A stretch of 64,000 nt of DNA from a virus (IMGVR_UViG_3300028800_000094:1-64000); one strand, 5' to 3'; positions 8,473 through 16,378 are shown, counted from the first letter of the stretch. A program made the numbers and translations. Notes: generated by a model not told the origin, from the letters alone.

Positions 8473-8702
8473 TGGCCCAGCTTACAGCGATTGAGAAACT
8501 GGCGCGGCGTATTTGCTGGGTCGAATTCAGTCCAGCCGGCCGCAAGGGTAAGACCGAGGCGTCCTATTGGAACGCGATCACGCCGGCTATCCGCGCGGAG
8601 ATTATCCGCGAAATCAAGCGCATCCTATGGGTGATCGATAAGGCACCGGTGGAAATTCTCGTCGACGCCTATTCCGAGTATTGCAGGAGGAACGACGGAT
8701 GA
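8472..8702 (+). CDS. Hypothetical protein
   Basis: 76 residues. ATG 8472 overlaps the previous stop by one base; a GTG at 8469 is the alternative. Contains AIEKLARRICWVEF and a helical EIIREIKRILWVIDKAP. No recognised domain. Ends overlapping the start of the exonuclease gene. Confidence 0.55.
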   Translation: MAQLTAIEKLARRICWVEFSPAGRKGKTEASYWNAITPAIRAEIIREIKRILWVIDKAPVEILVDAYSEYCRRNDG

Positions 8703-9370
8703 TTTTAGTTTTCGATACCGAAACGTCAGGGTTCGTCCATAAAGACCTTCCCCCTGAACATGCGGCGCAGCCGCACCTTGTGCAGCTCGCCGCACTCCTA
8801 ATCGAGGAGGATGGAACCGAGCGCGCATCGGTCTCGGTAATCGTGAAGCCGAACGGCTACACGATTCCCGAGGCCGCGTCGAACGTGCATGGGATCACCA
8901 CCGATCTAGCACATCGTTACGGAATCCCGTTAGCCGTCGCAGTTTCGCTCTTTACCAATCTCCGGGCGCGCTCGGACGAACTGGTCGCCCACAACGAGGA
9001 GTTTGATGACCTTGTTCTAAAGGCAGCAATCTCCCGCGTCGGCGCCAAGCCGAAGCACCCTGGACCGATGTTAAGAACCTGTACGATGCGAGCGGCTAGT
9101 CCGGTGGTTCGAATCCCACCGACCGCGAAGATGCGGGCGGCGGGATTTATGCACCATAAGCCGCCGAGCCTAACCGAGTGTGTCGAGTTTTTATTTAAGG
9201 AAAAACTCGACGGCGCACATGACGCCATGGTCGACTGCCGGGCTTGTGCTCGGGTATATTTCGCCCTGCGGGAGCAGGGGGCAATCAAGGTGCGCACGCC
9301 CGGTCAAATCGCCGCCGATCGTATGGCGATCGACGCCTTCATAAAGGAGCAATCCAATGTCACGCCGTAA
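8699..9370 (+). CDS. DnaQ-like 3'-5' exonuclease (DEDDh)
   Basis: 223 residues. Exo I is ILVFDTETSGF at the extreme N-terminus, an HGITTDLAHRYG segment follows, Exo II is LVAHNEEFDDLVL, and Exo III-epsilon is AHDAMVDCRACARVYF with the catalytic His and Asp. This is the proofreading exonuclease fold of DNA polymerase III epsilon; here it is probably a stand-alone proofreader or DNA-degrading enzyme of the phage. GCAGGAGG sits just upstream of ATG 8699. Confidence 0.9.
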   Translation: MILVFDTETSGFVHKDLPPEHAAQPHLVQLAALLIEEDGTERASVSVIVKPNGYTIPEAASNVHGITTDLAHRYGIPLAVAVSLFTNLRARSDELVAHNEEFDDLVLKAAISRVGAKPKHPGPMLRTCTMRAASPVVRIPPTAKMRAAGFMHHKPPSLTECVEFLFKEKLDGAHDAMVDCRACARVYFALREQGAIKVRTPGQIAADRMAIDAFIKEQSNVTP

Positions 9371-9557
9371 AGTAACCGACGATCTTATTACAGAAGTGGT
9401 TAAGGGCGGTCACACTGAAGCCGACCCAGGCCAGATAGCCCTGGTGCGAATCCTTGCCGGCGAAGTTGCCGACGCGCTCGACAACCTCGAACGCATCGCC
9501 ACCGCCCTGGAGCGTATTGCCGATGCCGTTGCGGCAAAGCCGGACGATCACAAATGA
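9357..9557 (+). CDS. Hypothetical helical protein
   Basis: 66 residues overlapping the exonuclease gene end, with AAAGGAGC upstream. The central region (LVRILAGEVADALDNLERIATALERIADAV) is a strong amphipathic coiled-coil candidate. Oligomerisation is likely; function unknown. Confidence 0.6.
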   Translation: MSRRKVTDDLITEVVKGGHTEADPGQIALVRILAGEVADALDNLERIATALERIADAVAAKPDDHK

Positions 9558-9943
9558 AGCTCGCGGCCTTCAAGCTTCTCAAGAAGATGCTCGAAATGAC
9601 TTTCTCGGAGTCGGACGGCGAAGCCCTGAACGCGATTCGGGCCGCGAACCGAATCGTCAAAGAGGCCGACGTTACCTGGACCAGGATCCTCGACCGCGTC
9701 GTAAGTATAGAGGTTGAGGCCGGCTTCGACGCGTCGGACGTCGAGGGCGAGCCCGCGAGCAAGCCCACCCGCGATGCCGCCACGGAAAAGCTCTTCGAAG
9801 ATGCGCTCGACGGCGCCGAGGGATCCTGGCGCGACTTCCTGACGGACGTCTATGCCAAGTGGGAACGCTACGGTCGGCTAACGCCGACCCAGCGCGAAGC
9901 CGTTCAAAAGGGCGCCGCCCGCACTCGGGCTCGGAGGAGATAG
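9554..9943 (+). CDS. Hypothetical protein
   Basis: 129 residues, ATGA overlap with the previous gene. Acidic, helical, ends in an Arg-rich tail (ARTRARRR). No recognised motif. Followed two bases later by a short gene whose ribosome site (GGAGGAGA) lies within this gene's last codons. Confidence 0.6.
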   Translation: MKLAAFKLLKKMLEMTFSESDGEALNAIRAANRIVKEADVTWTRILDRVVSIEVEAGFDASDVEGEPASKPTRDAATEKLFEDALDGAEGSWRDFLTDVYAKWERYGRLTPTQREAVQKGAARTRARRR

Positions 9944-10108
9944 ATGCTGACTGAGGCCGAAGCTAAGAAGATCAAAGAGACGGCGCGGGAATACGCACTG
10001 GCCGAGGGCGTCTGCGGGCAAGACCCAAACATCTCTGCCCGGCATGAAAAGGCGCGGCGACTGTGCCTTGCGTTCCATTCGCTTGTTGATGAACTGACCG
10101 AGAAATAA
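9944..10108 (+). CDS. Small hypothetical protein, 54 aa
   Basis: Starts at ATG 9944 preceded by TCGGAGGAGATAG. Sequence MLTEAEAKKIKETAREYALA... is helical and ends RRLCLAFHSLVDELTEK. The good ribosome site and tight fit between neighbours support coding. Confidence 0.55.
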   Translation: MLTEAEAKKIKETAREYALAEGVCGQDPNISARHEKARRLCLAFHSLVDELTEK

Positions 10109-10119
10109 AGGGAGCCGCC

Positions 10120-10398
10120 GTGACATCTGACCAGAAAGACCTCGCCCGCCATGCACTCGGGCTTCCGAACAAGGCGTGGAAATCTTACCGAAACCACTTC
10201 GTCGCTGGTCCCGGTCATTCTGATTTCGACAACTGGGAAACGATGGTCGCCGCTGGCGAGGCGTGGAAGCGCGGGCCGAGCGCGATGTTCGGTGGAGATT
10301 ACTGTTTCGGCCTGACACGTAAAGGCGCAGATGCCGCTTTGATGCCGCGAGAGAAATTGGACGCGGAGGATTTCCCCGCGCCTGTAACCGTTGGATAA
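10120..10398 (+). CDS. Conserved phage protein of unknown function
   Basis: 92 residues with GTG start after AAAGGGAGCCGCC. Contains RHALGLPNKAWKSYRNHFVAG and GGDYCFGLTRKGADAAL. This arrangement is familiar from small phage proteins without assigned function. Soluble. Confidence 0.65.
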   Translation: MTSDQKDLARHALGLPNKAWKSYRNHFVAGPGHSDFDNWETMVAAGEAWKRGPSAMFGGDYCFGLTRKGADAALMPREKLDAEDFPAPVTVG

Positions 10399-10408
10399 GG
10401 GAGCCGAG

Positions 10409-10798
10409 ATGCACCGATGGGACTGCCCGACAGATTACGAAGCTCGCAGCAAGGCGCGTCGTGATGCTGACTTCGATTCTAGCTATGGGCATCGTAGCTA
10501 TCATACACCGTTCGATGATTGCGATGAATCCAACCGTCGATACCGGCAGGAGTACGACCGCCAGTTTAGCTACCAAGAGAACCGCCGTCAGGAAGAGGCG
10601 GCAGAGCGCCGAGCCGCCCAGCACCGCCGCGAGGAACGGGAATATTGGGAATCTCAGGAGCGCCAATGCTACGAAGAACAGCAGCAGCAATATGATGAAG
10701 AGTATGCAGCCGCCGAAGCCGCATATTACGCAGACCTTTGGCGCGAACAATTCGTTGATGAACCGCGCATGGCAGACGATGGCTGTCCGCATATCTGA
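10409..10798 (+). CDS. Low-complexity Glu/Arg/Gln/Tyr-rich protein
   Basis: 129 residues from ATG 10409, chosen because AGGGAGCC precedes it; an upstream TTG at 10391 is the alternative. About half the protein is a charged helix dominated by E, R, Q and Y (REEREYWESQERQCYEE), a likely long single helix or coiled coil. Function unknown. Confidence 0.6.
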   Translation: MHRWDCPTDYEARSKARRDADFDSSYGHRSYHTPFDDCDESNRRYRQEYDRQFSYQENRRQEEAAERRAAQHRREEREYWESQERQCYEEQQQQYDEEYAAAEAAYYADLWREQFVDEPRMADDGCPHI

Positions 10799-10808
10799 GG
10801 AGGCCAAG

Positions 10809-10982
10809 GTGAACGTACATGAAGTTCGTCAATTCAAGCTCGCCATCCATGCGTTCGCAGACGCCCTAGAAGATTTCTGCGATAGCATCGAACAAGCGCA
10901 GGCTGAGATCGAAGATTTGACCGAGCGTGTCAAAGAGCTTGAGGCGAATCAGGTTAAGCCTGTCGTTGTCACAGATATCTAG
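10809..10982 (+). CDS. Small coiled-coil protein, 57 aa
   Basis: GTG start at 10809 preceded by CTGAGGAGGCCAAG, a strong ribosome site. The sequence FADALEDFCDSIEQAQ and EDLTERVKELEANQ has clear heptad spacing. Only 10 bases separate it from the preceding stop. Confidence 0.55.
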   Translation: MNVHEVRQFKLAIHAFADALEDFCDSIEQAQAEIEDLTERVKELEANQVKPVVVTDI

Positions 10983-10994
10983 GGAGGCCTGACC

Positions 10995-11213
10995 ATGTCT
11001 GACGAAAAATTATGGTGTTGCCATGTGCGGGGTCCCGACGATCTTCTGCCAGCGGCAACCGAACTTGATGCCCATCGGATGGCGAATGAGACGAACCAAA
11101 AATTCGGTGGACCTCAGAGTGATCGGAACATGCCGGTCATTAGCGCCATTGTGATCGAATGGCCTTATGATGCCGCAAGTCACGCCGAAGAGTTAGCAAA
11201 AGCCAAGAAATAA
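10995..11213 (+). CDS. Hypothetical protein
   Basis: 72 residues after AGGGAGGCCTGACC. Sequence WCCHVRGPDDLLPA then THRMAN-like and VISAIVIEWPYDAASHAEEL. Several GGGAGG-type ribosome sites in this stretch (10801-11225) look like a separately acquired cassette ending with rtcB. No recognised domain. Confidence 0.55.
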   Translation: MSDEKLWCCHVRGPDDLLPAATELDAHRMANETNQKFGGPQSDRNMPVISAIVIEWPYDAASHAEELAKAKK

Positions 11214-11227
11214 AGGGAGGGCCAACA

Positions 11228-12448
11228 GTGTCAGACTTCAACGTAGATTCCACGCAGCAGCATCCAATCAAGATGTGGATCAAAGGCGTCCAAGTCGAAG
11301 ATGTTGCCATGACCCAACTCCGAAACATCGCGGGTCTGCCGTTCATCTACAAGCATGTAGCGGCTATGCCGGATGTTCACTGGGGCATGGGGGCAACCAT
11401 CGGCAGCGTTATCGCCACGAAGGGCGCAATCGTTCCGGCTGCGGTCGGGGTTGATATCGGCTGCGGAATGATGGCCCTAAAAACCACACTCCGCGCTGAC
11501 CAGTTACCGGACAATCTGCATCAAACTCGTCTGGATATTGAGGCGGCAGTTCCGCATGGCCGCACCGACAACGGTGGGGCTAATGATCGAGGCGCTTGGC
11601 ATGATCTACCGAATGAAGCGGCAAATCGTTGGGCACCGTTGGCAGATCGTTATGACGCTATAATTGCCAAGCACCCGAAGGCAAAGGCGTACAACTCAGC
11701 GCGACACATTGGCACGCTCGGAACTGGAAATCACTTCATTGAGATTTGCCTAGATGAATCCAGTGCCGTGTGGGTCATGCTGCATTCGGGCTCTCGCGGT
11801 GCTGGCAATAAAATCGGCCAGTATTTCATCGAGCGCGCTAAGGAAGAAATGTGTCGATACTTCATTGACAAATTCCTGCCAGATATCGATCTCTCATATC
11901 TCGTCGAGCATACCGAACTGTTCGATGATTATGTTGGCGCTGTCTCTTGGGCACAGGATTTTGCCTTAGAGAATCGCAAGGCTGTGATGCACGCCACGCT
12001 CAACGCGATGCGCCAGACTCTTCCAGAGTTTGGGGTTACCGATATGGCGGTCAACTGTCACCATAATTATATCAGCCGTGAGAATCATTTCGGGGCGAAC
12101 GTAATCGTCACCCGCAAAGGTGCTGTCCGCGCTCGACCGGGTGATCTCGGGATCATTCCTGGAAGCATGGGAACCGGAAGTTTCATCGTGCGCGGGAAAG
12201 GAAATCCAGAATCGTTTTGTTCATGCTCGCATGGTGCAGGCCGCTCCATGTCTCGTGGCGCAGCCAGGAAGCAGATCAGCCTGCAACAACACGCTGAGGC
12301 GATGAAGGGTATAGAGGCTCGACTGGATGCGGATGTGATCGACGAAAGTCCCGCCGCGTATAAAGACATCGGCTCCGTCATGGCTGCGCAGGAAAGCCTT
12401 GTGGAAATCGTTCATAGGCTGCGGCAAATCGTCAACGTCAAAGGTTAA
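11228..12448 (+). CDS. rtcB: RtcB-type RNA-splicing/repair ligase
   Basis: 406 residues, GTG start after AAGGGAGGGCC, about the length of bacterial RtcB2-type proteins. Conserved blocks in order: MPDVHWGMGATIGSV, VGVDIGCGMMAL (metal-binding Asp/Cys), LGTGNHFIE, LHSGSRGAGN, NCHHNYISRE (metal-binding His), GSMGTGSFIVRGKGN, and CSHGAGRSMSR, which carries the histidine that is guanylylated. RtcB joins 2',3'-cyclic phosphate or 3'-phosphate RNA ends to 5'-OH ends with GTP and Mn2+. In a phage it would plausibly repair tRNAs or other RNAs cut by host anticodon nucleases or toxins; this role is inference. No archease gene is nearby. Confidence 0.95.
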   Translation: MSDFNVDSTQQHPIKMWIKGVQVEDVAMTQLRNIAGLPFIYKHVAAMPDVHWGMGATIGSVIATKGAIVPAAVGVDIGCGMMALKTTLRADQLPDNLHQTRLDIEAAVPHGRTDNGGANDRGAWHDLPNEAANRWAPLADRYDAIIAKHPKAKAYNSARHIGTLGTGNHFIEICLDESSAVWVMLHSGSRGAGNKIGQYFIERAKEEMCRYFIDKFLPDIDLSYLVEHTELFDDYVGAVSWAQDFALENRKAVMHATLNAMRQTLPEFGVTDMAVNCHHNYISRENHFGANVIVTRKGAVRARPGDLGIIPGSMGTGSFIVRGKGNPESFCSCSHGAGRSMSRGAARKQISLQQHAEAMKGIEARLDADVIDESPAAYKDIGSVMAAQESLVEIVHRLRQIVNVKG

Positions 12449-12493
12449 AAGGGAGGCCTTTTTGTGTTTCAAAACTCCAAAGGAGTACGCTAA

Positions 12494-12775
12494 ATGGAAA
12501 AGACCGTAGCCGACCGCGTTCGGGAATTGATCGTGGACTATCAGCCCGAAGGCAAGCAGCAGAGCACCAATGAATGCACCCTAATAGGCAACATCGGTTT
12601 TGACAGCCTCGATATTGTCGAGCTGGTCATGGCCTTCGAAGAGGAATTTCGAATCGAAATCCCCGACGCCGATCTTCCTGACAATCCCGAATTGATCACC
12701 GTTGGATCAATGATTCAGCTTGTCGAAAAGAAGATCGCCACGCGCATGGGTGTCGTAAAGGTGTGCGATCAATGA
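12494..12775 (+). CDS. acpP: Acyl carrier protein
   Basis: 93 residues, acidic. GFDSLDIVELVMAFEEEF (from about residue 35) contains the DSL motif whose serine receives 4'-phosphopantetheine, followed by the FRIEIPDADL helix III region typical of ACP. Expected length for ACP is about 78, so the C-terminus has roughly a dozen extra residues. Preceded by AAAGGAGTACGCTAA. ACP carries acyl chains for fatty-acid or related synthesis. No partner enzyme is in the window, so it presumably acts with host enzymes. Confidence 0.88.
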   Translation: MEKTVADRVRELIVDYQPEGKQQSTNECTLIGNIGFDSLDIVELVMAFEEEFRIEIPDADLPDNPELITVGSMIQLVEKKIATRMGVVKVCDQ

Positions 12776-13188
12776 GCGAGGAAGCCCTTTGGATCCAGGC
12801 CCGAGAAAACCTCGGCCCATTCGGTCGCTTCGTTCGGGTGGAGAACCGCGTCGATGTCGGCTTCCCCGACGTCCTCTACACGCTTGGAGGAACGAAAGGG
12901 CCGCGCACCGGACTGATCGAATTGAAGCACGAAGCCGCCATGGCGAACCCGGTCCTGCTTTCCATCTTAACCCTGGAGCAGGTTCTATGGCACGAGGCAT
13001 GGATAAAGGCAGGGGGGCGGTCTTACTTCCTCTGCCAGTTCGGCCGGGGCTATTACCTATTCGGGGGCTGGGACGCCCGCCGGCTATTTGAGCGGGATAT
13101 CCCGGCCGACCACGCCCCCCTGATTTCCCTGGCCTGCGACCCCTTCCGCTTCCCCACAAACGCGATAATTCGGGAGCTGCGCCGGTGA
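12772..13188 (+). CDS. PD-(D/E)XK nuclease-like protein (VRR-NUC type)
   Basis: 138 residues, ATGA overlap with acpP. RVENRVDVGFPDVLYTLGG followed by TGLIELKHE reproduces the PD ... (D/E)xK catalytic core in the spacing of VRR-NUC and resolvase-like nucleases. A later QVLWHEAWIKAGGRSYFLCQ matches the QxxxhxxhxxxGg segment after the core in this group. Candidate for Holliday-junction or branched-DNA cleavage in replication or packaging. Confidence 0.75.
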   Translation: MSEEALWIQARENLGPFGRFVRVENRVDVGFPDVLYTLGGTKGPRTGLIELKHEAAMANPVLLSILTLEQVLWHEAWIKAGGRSYFLCQFGRGYYLFGGWDARRLFERDIPADHAPLISLACDPFRFPTNAIIRELRR

Positions 13189-13532
13189 TTAGCAAAGACC
13201 TCACGCGACGTACCCCGGCCGAGGATCTCTGGCTGTGGCGCCGCTGGCGGGGCTACACCCAGGCGTTCGCGGCTCAGTGCCTTGCGTGCAGCCGGTCCCG
13301 ATACCAGCGAATGGAATTCGGGCTGTATCCGGCCGACTATGCCCGCACTCGCTTCTTCCCTGCAGAGCCGGGGCTCCTTTGCACGCTAGCGCGGCGTCGG
13401 TCGGGGAAGCCACTGGGCTACTTGGCTCAACGGCTTCGAATCTCGAAGCCGACTCTCATCGCCTGGGAACGTAACGGGCACGAAAAATTAATCGGGTACT
13501 GGCAGTCGAGGGGCTTTACTTTTGCTCACTAA
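13185..13532 (+). CDS. Double helix-turn-helix DNA-binding protein
   Basis: 115 residues, GTG start overlapping the nuclease stop. Two XRE-like HTH segments occur, WRRWRGYTQAFAAQCLACSR (about 18-37) and RSGKPLGYLAQRLRISKPTL (about 72-91), the latter ending with AWERNG, the usual XRE closing pattern. Likely a transcriptional regulator of early genes. The second HTH coding segment contains a perfect 9-bp hairpin (13431-13451). Confidence 0.7.
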   Translation: MISKDLTRRTPAEDLWLWRRWRGYTQAFAAQCLACSRSRYQRMEFGLYPADYARTRFFPAEPGLLCTLARRRSGKPLGYLAQRLRISKPTLIAWERNGHEKLIGYWQSRGFTFAH

Positions 13533-13598
13533 CGGGGGTATTATTCTGATGCGAACGGGAAACCGAATGACCTCGGCCCGAATCCACAGGAGACCAAA

Positions 13599-13862
13599 AT
13601 GACAACCTTCCCAGTGTTTCCAATCTCCCGCCACGATTACACCCGCGATTGCGGATCAATCGGTCGCGCATCAAATGTGCGCGAAGCCGAAGCACTCCTG
13701 ACGCGTTACTTCGCCGGATCGGATGTAGCACCGGATAGCTGGTTCACCGAAGTCGCCGACCGCGATGTACGCGGGCAGAATCAACTCTTTGCATACTGGT
13801 GTGAGCCGATGACGGTCGCCCGGCGTAATTCGGAGAACCAGCTAAAACACTTTAGAGGTTAG
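13599..13862 (+). CDS. Hypothetical protein
   Basis: 87 residues after CACAGGAGACCAAA. Begins with an SRHDYTRDCGSIGRASN segment and ends NSENQLKHFRG. No recognised domain. Its leader (13555-13598) is a diverged copy of the leader repeated before 13964, 14267 and 14762. Confidence 0.55.
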   Translation: MTTFPVFPISRHDYTRDCGSIGRASNVREAEALLTRYFAGSDVAPDSWFTEVADRDVRGQNQLFAYWCEPMTVARRNSENQLKHFRG

Positions 13863-13911
13863 TTTCTAGCACCTTCCTCCGGGCCGCTCGGGTGATGCCG
13901 GCGGCCCTAAA

Positions 13912-13963
13912 GGCGTGAAGGGGAACCGAAGGACATCGGCCCCGGTAGAGCAGGAGAGCAAAA
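13912..13963 (+). repeat. Repeated gene leader, copy A
   Basis: GGCGTGAAGGGG, then CCGAA, GACATCGG and GGTAGAGCAGGAGAGCAAA, ending at the start codon at 13964. A near-identical copy lies at 14216-14266. Weaker relatives end at 13599 (ACCGAATGACCTCGG ... CAGGAGACCAAA) and 14762 (GCCGAATGACGTCGG ... AGGAGATCAAA). These are duplicated 5' leaders carrying the ribosome site. Confidence 0.75.
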
Positions 13964-14167
13964 ATGGCTAGAGCAAAAACGGTTGACGCGCTTACAGCCT
14001 TCGTAGCGAAGAAGGCCCAGATCGACGAGCTGCTGCAAAAGATTTCCGCCGCGAGCGCGGACCATTTCGGCGTCGGGCCGAACCAGATTAACTGGGGCCA
14101 TACAGGTTCAATCGAATACGTACTGGGCCGACTCCGCGACGCTGCGGCGCACCTGAATATCAAATAG
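13964..14167 (+). CDS. Hypothetical protein
   Basis: 67 residues behind leader copy A with GAGCAGGAGAGCAAAA. Helical N-terminal half (VDALTAFVAKKAQIDELLQKI). No recognised domain. Confidence 0.6.
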   Translation: MARAKTVDALTAFVAKKAQIDELLQKISAASADHFGVGPNQINWGHTGSIEYVLGRLRDAAAHLNIK

Positions 14168-14183
14168 GGTAACGGCCCTCCGC

Positions 14184-14212
14184 AAGCGCGCCAGCGAAAG
14201 CTTGGCGCGCTT
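14184..14212 (+). terminator. Stem-loop, terminator- or attenuator-like
   Basis: A perfect 10-bp stem (AAGCGCGCCA at 14184-14193 pairing with TGGCGCGCTT at 14203-14212) with a 9-base loop, between the stop at 14167 and leader copy B. No T-tract follows, so factor-independent termination is uncertain. The same sequence block recurs in diverged form inside the gene at 14467-14709 (about 14624-14672). Confidence 0.45.
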
Positions 14213-14215
14213 ACG

Positions 14216-14266
14216 GGCGTGAAGGGGAGCCGAATGACATCGGTCCTGGTAGAGTAGGAGAGCAAA
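14216..14266 (+). repeat. Repeated gene leader, copy B
   Basis: GGCGTGAAGGGG, then CCGAATGACATCGG and GGTAGAGTAGGAGAGCAAA, ending at the start codon at 14267. It differs from copy A at only a few positions, consistent with a recent duplication of the leader. Confidence 0.75.
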
Positions 14267-14464
14267 ATGACCGCCGGAGCAGTCTACGTCGCTAATATGA
14301 CCGCCACGATTCGCAAGCTTCATAAATGTACCATTCAATATGGGGCGTCGGTTTCTTGCGCGTGCGGCTGGCGTAGCGCAACGTGGTTTGGGAAGGGCGC
14401 ACGGGCAAACGCCTATGCGGAATGGAGATCGCATTTGGAAAAATGCCTAATCGGGGGGAGTTGA
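14267..14464 (+). CDS. Hypothetical protein
   Basis: 65 residues behind leader copy B. Contains HKCTIQYGASVSCACGW and a final HLEKC, a Cys/His distribution that could bind one zinc ion (CxC ... HxxxC). No named family. Confidence 0.6.
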   Translation: MTAGAVYVANMTATIRKLHKCTIQYGASVSCACGWRSATWFGKGARANAYAEWRSHLEKCLIGGS

Positions 14465-14466
14465 GA

Positions 14467-14709
14467 ATGTACAGGCGTTTTCTTCGGTGGTTGCTTTTCC
14501 GCAACTGGCGCGCGTCACTTTCGTTTGGCGACAGGTTACGCCTCGATTATTGGGGCGCAACCGGAAACCCCGATCACCACCCTTTTGCTTGGGCCGACAA
14601 TATTCCCAAAAATGAAAAAAAGACCCTCCGCAAGGCCGCCCGGCGAAAGCTTGGCGCGCTTGCGGGCGTGAAAGCCGACCCTATTAAAGGCTTTACTCCT
14701 GCTCGTTGA
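14467..14709 (+). CDS. Hypothetical basic protein
   Basis: 80 residues from ATG 14467, starting two bases after the preceding stop. A GGGGGGAGTTGAGA ribosome site lies within the previous gene end. Arg/Trp-rich N-terminus (YRRFLRWLLFRNWRA) and basic C-terminus (KKTLRKAARRKLGAL). The segment 14624-14672 is homologous to the stem-loop region at 14176-14221, evidence for local duplication. Confidence 0.5.
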   Translation: MYRRFLRWLLFRNWRASLSFGDRLRLDYWGATGNPDHHPFAWADNIPKNEKKTLRKAARRKLGALAGVKADPIKGFTPAR

Positions 14710-14761
14710 TGGAGCAGTATTTCGACTGAAGGCCGAATGACGTCGGCCATAGGAGATCAAA

Positions 14762-16378
14762 ATGACCAAGCTTTCTTTTGTTCCTTCCATAGCTCAGAAT
14801 CGAATTTTTGACTGGATCGAGTTCGGATCCGGAAACGCGATCGTCAAGGCCCGCGCCGGCTCCGGCAAGTCGACCACGATCGTCCAGGGCGCCCGCTTCA
14901 TACCCGCGAACGAAGACGCCGTCATCCTCGCGTTCAACGCGCCAGTCGCCAAGGAAATGGGTACCAAGATCGAAGCCCTCGGCGAGGAACTCGGTCGCGT
15001 ACTTTCGAACATCCGCGCGAGCACCTTCCACAGCCTGGGCTTCGGCGCCGTCTGCAAGAAGCTCGGGCGCCGCATCGAGATTAAACTCGACGGCGCGAAG
15101 ATGCACAAGCTCTTCCAGCGTATGGTGGTCGAGGAGGGTGGCCTGTTTCCCGATCCCGATTATTCGGAATACGGTACACTCTGCGTAGAGATGACCAGGG
15201 AATTCCGCAGCCGGATGCTGGGTATCTACGGCGAGTTTGTCGTAAAGCTCGCGGAGCTGGCAAAGGGGGTGGGTATCGGGGCCATCAGCCCCGATATCGA
15301 CCAGCGGTGGATTAAGGTTATCGAGCATCACTGCCTGGAGTTGGAATCCACGGACGGCTCCGAGGAAACCGGAATCGCCCTGGCCCAGAAGCTACTCCTC
15401 CGGTCGAACAAGGAGGCCCTGACCGGCTCCCTCGACTTCCACGACCAGCTATACCTCCCGCTGCTCTGGAACCTCCGCCTCAAGCAGTACGACTGGGTGA
15501 TCATCGACGAGGCCCAAGATACGAACGACGTGCGCCGCGAGCTTGCCCGCCGGGCGCTAAAGACAGGGGGGCGCTTTATAGCGGTCGGCGATCCGAACCA
15601 GTCGATCTACGGCTTTACCGGGGCCTCGACGGACGCCATGGACCTGATCGCAACCGAATTTAACACGGTTGAATTCCCCCTCTCCGTATCCTACCGGTGC
15701 AGCCGGGCCGCTATTAAGTACGCCCAGGAAATCGTCCCCGACATCGAGGCGGCGCCGAACGCCAGGGAAGGGCTGGTGGTCAATATCCCGATGATCGAAG
15801 CCCTCAAGCGCCTTACCTCGACGGACGTCGTAATCTGCCGCAACACCGCCCCCCTGGTTAATCTGGCCTTTAGCCTGATCGCTTCGGGGCGGGGATGTAC
15901 TATCTTAGGCCGCGATATCGGCGCCGGCCTCGTCTCCCTGATTAAAAAGCGTAACGCGCGGGGAATCGAAGACCTCTCGACCAAGCTTGATCAATATCTG
16001 AACCGCGAAACCCAGAAGCTGAAGGATAAGGGGGAAGATGCTCGGGCGGCCTCCCTGGCCGACCGAGTGAATTGCATCACCACGGTTATTAGCAACCTCC
16101 ACGAAAAGGACCGCACGATCCCGGCGCTGCTGCGCTGGCTGGAGAAGATGTTCGACGACAAAACCGGCGTACTCTCGCTCTGCACCGGCCATAAGGCCAA
16201 GGGCAAGGAGTGGGACCGGGTGGCGATCCTCCGCCCCGACCTGATGCCTTCAAAATGGGCCAAGGCCGGCTGGCAGGCCGACCAAGAGGAAAATCTGCAG
16301 TACGTCGTTCGCACCCGTACCCGCGACGAGCTTTACATCACCGAATCCCCGGAAGTCCGCGAAGGATGCCGGGCATGA
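14762..16378 (+). CDS. UvrD/Rep-family DNA helicase
   Basis: 538 residues. Walker A is ARAGSGKSTTI (about 33-43), motif Ia AFNAPVAKEM, motif II DWVIIDEAQD, motif III FIAVGDPNQSIYGFTGA, motif IV FPLSVSYRCS, motif V LCTGHKAKGKEWDRV, and a shortened motif VI QYVVRTRTRDELYIT. Superfamily 1A 3'-5' helicase. Its motif III is intact at exactly the point where the relative at 2-1642 carries an intein. Preceded by AGGAGATCAAA in a repeated leader. Confidence 0.93.
   Translation: MTKLSFVPSIAQNRIFDWIEFGSGNAIVKARAGSGKSTTIVQGARFIPANEDAVILAFNAPVAKEMGTKIEALGEELGRVLSNIRASTFHSLGFGAVCKKLGRRIEIKLDGAKMHKLFQRMVVEEGGLFPDPDYSEYGTLCVEMTREFRSRMLGIYGEFVVKLAELAKGVGIGAISPDIDQRWIKVIEHHCLELESTDGSEETGIALAQKLLLRSNKEALTGSLDFHDQLYLPLLWNLRLKQYDWVIIDEAQDTNDVRRELARRALKTGGRFIAVGDPNQSIYGFTGASTDAMDLIATEFNTVEFPLSVSYRCSRAAIKYAQEIVPDIEAAPNAREGLVVNIPMIEALKRLTSTDVVICRNTAPLVNLAFSLIASGRGCTILGRDIGAGLVSLIKKRNARGIEDLSTKLDQYLNRETQKLKDKGEDARAASLADRVNCITTVISNLHEKDRTIPALLRWLEKMFDDKTGVLSLCTGHKAKGKEWDRVAILRPDLMPSKWAKAGWQADQEENLQYVVRTRTRDELYITESPEVREGCRA

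Noticed and set aside
13431-13451. tRNA-like GCTTCGAATC in the HTH gene
   Set aside because: It is a simple 9-bp hairpin with a 3-base loop, not part of a tRNA.
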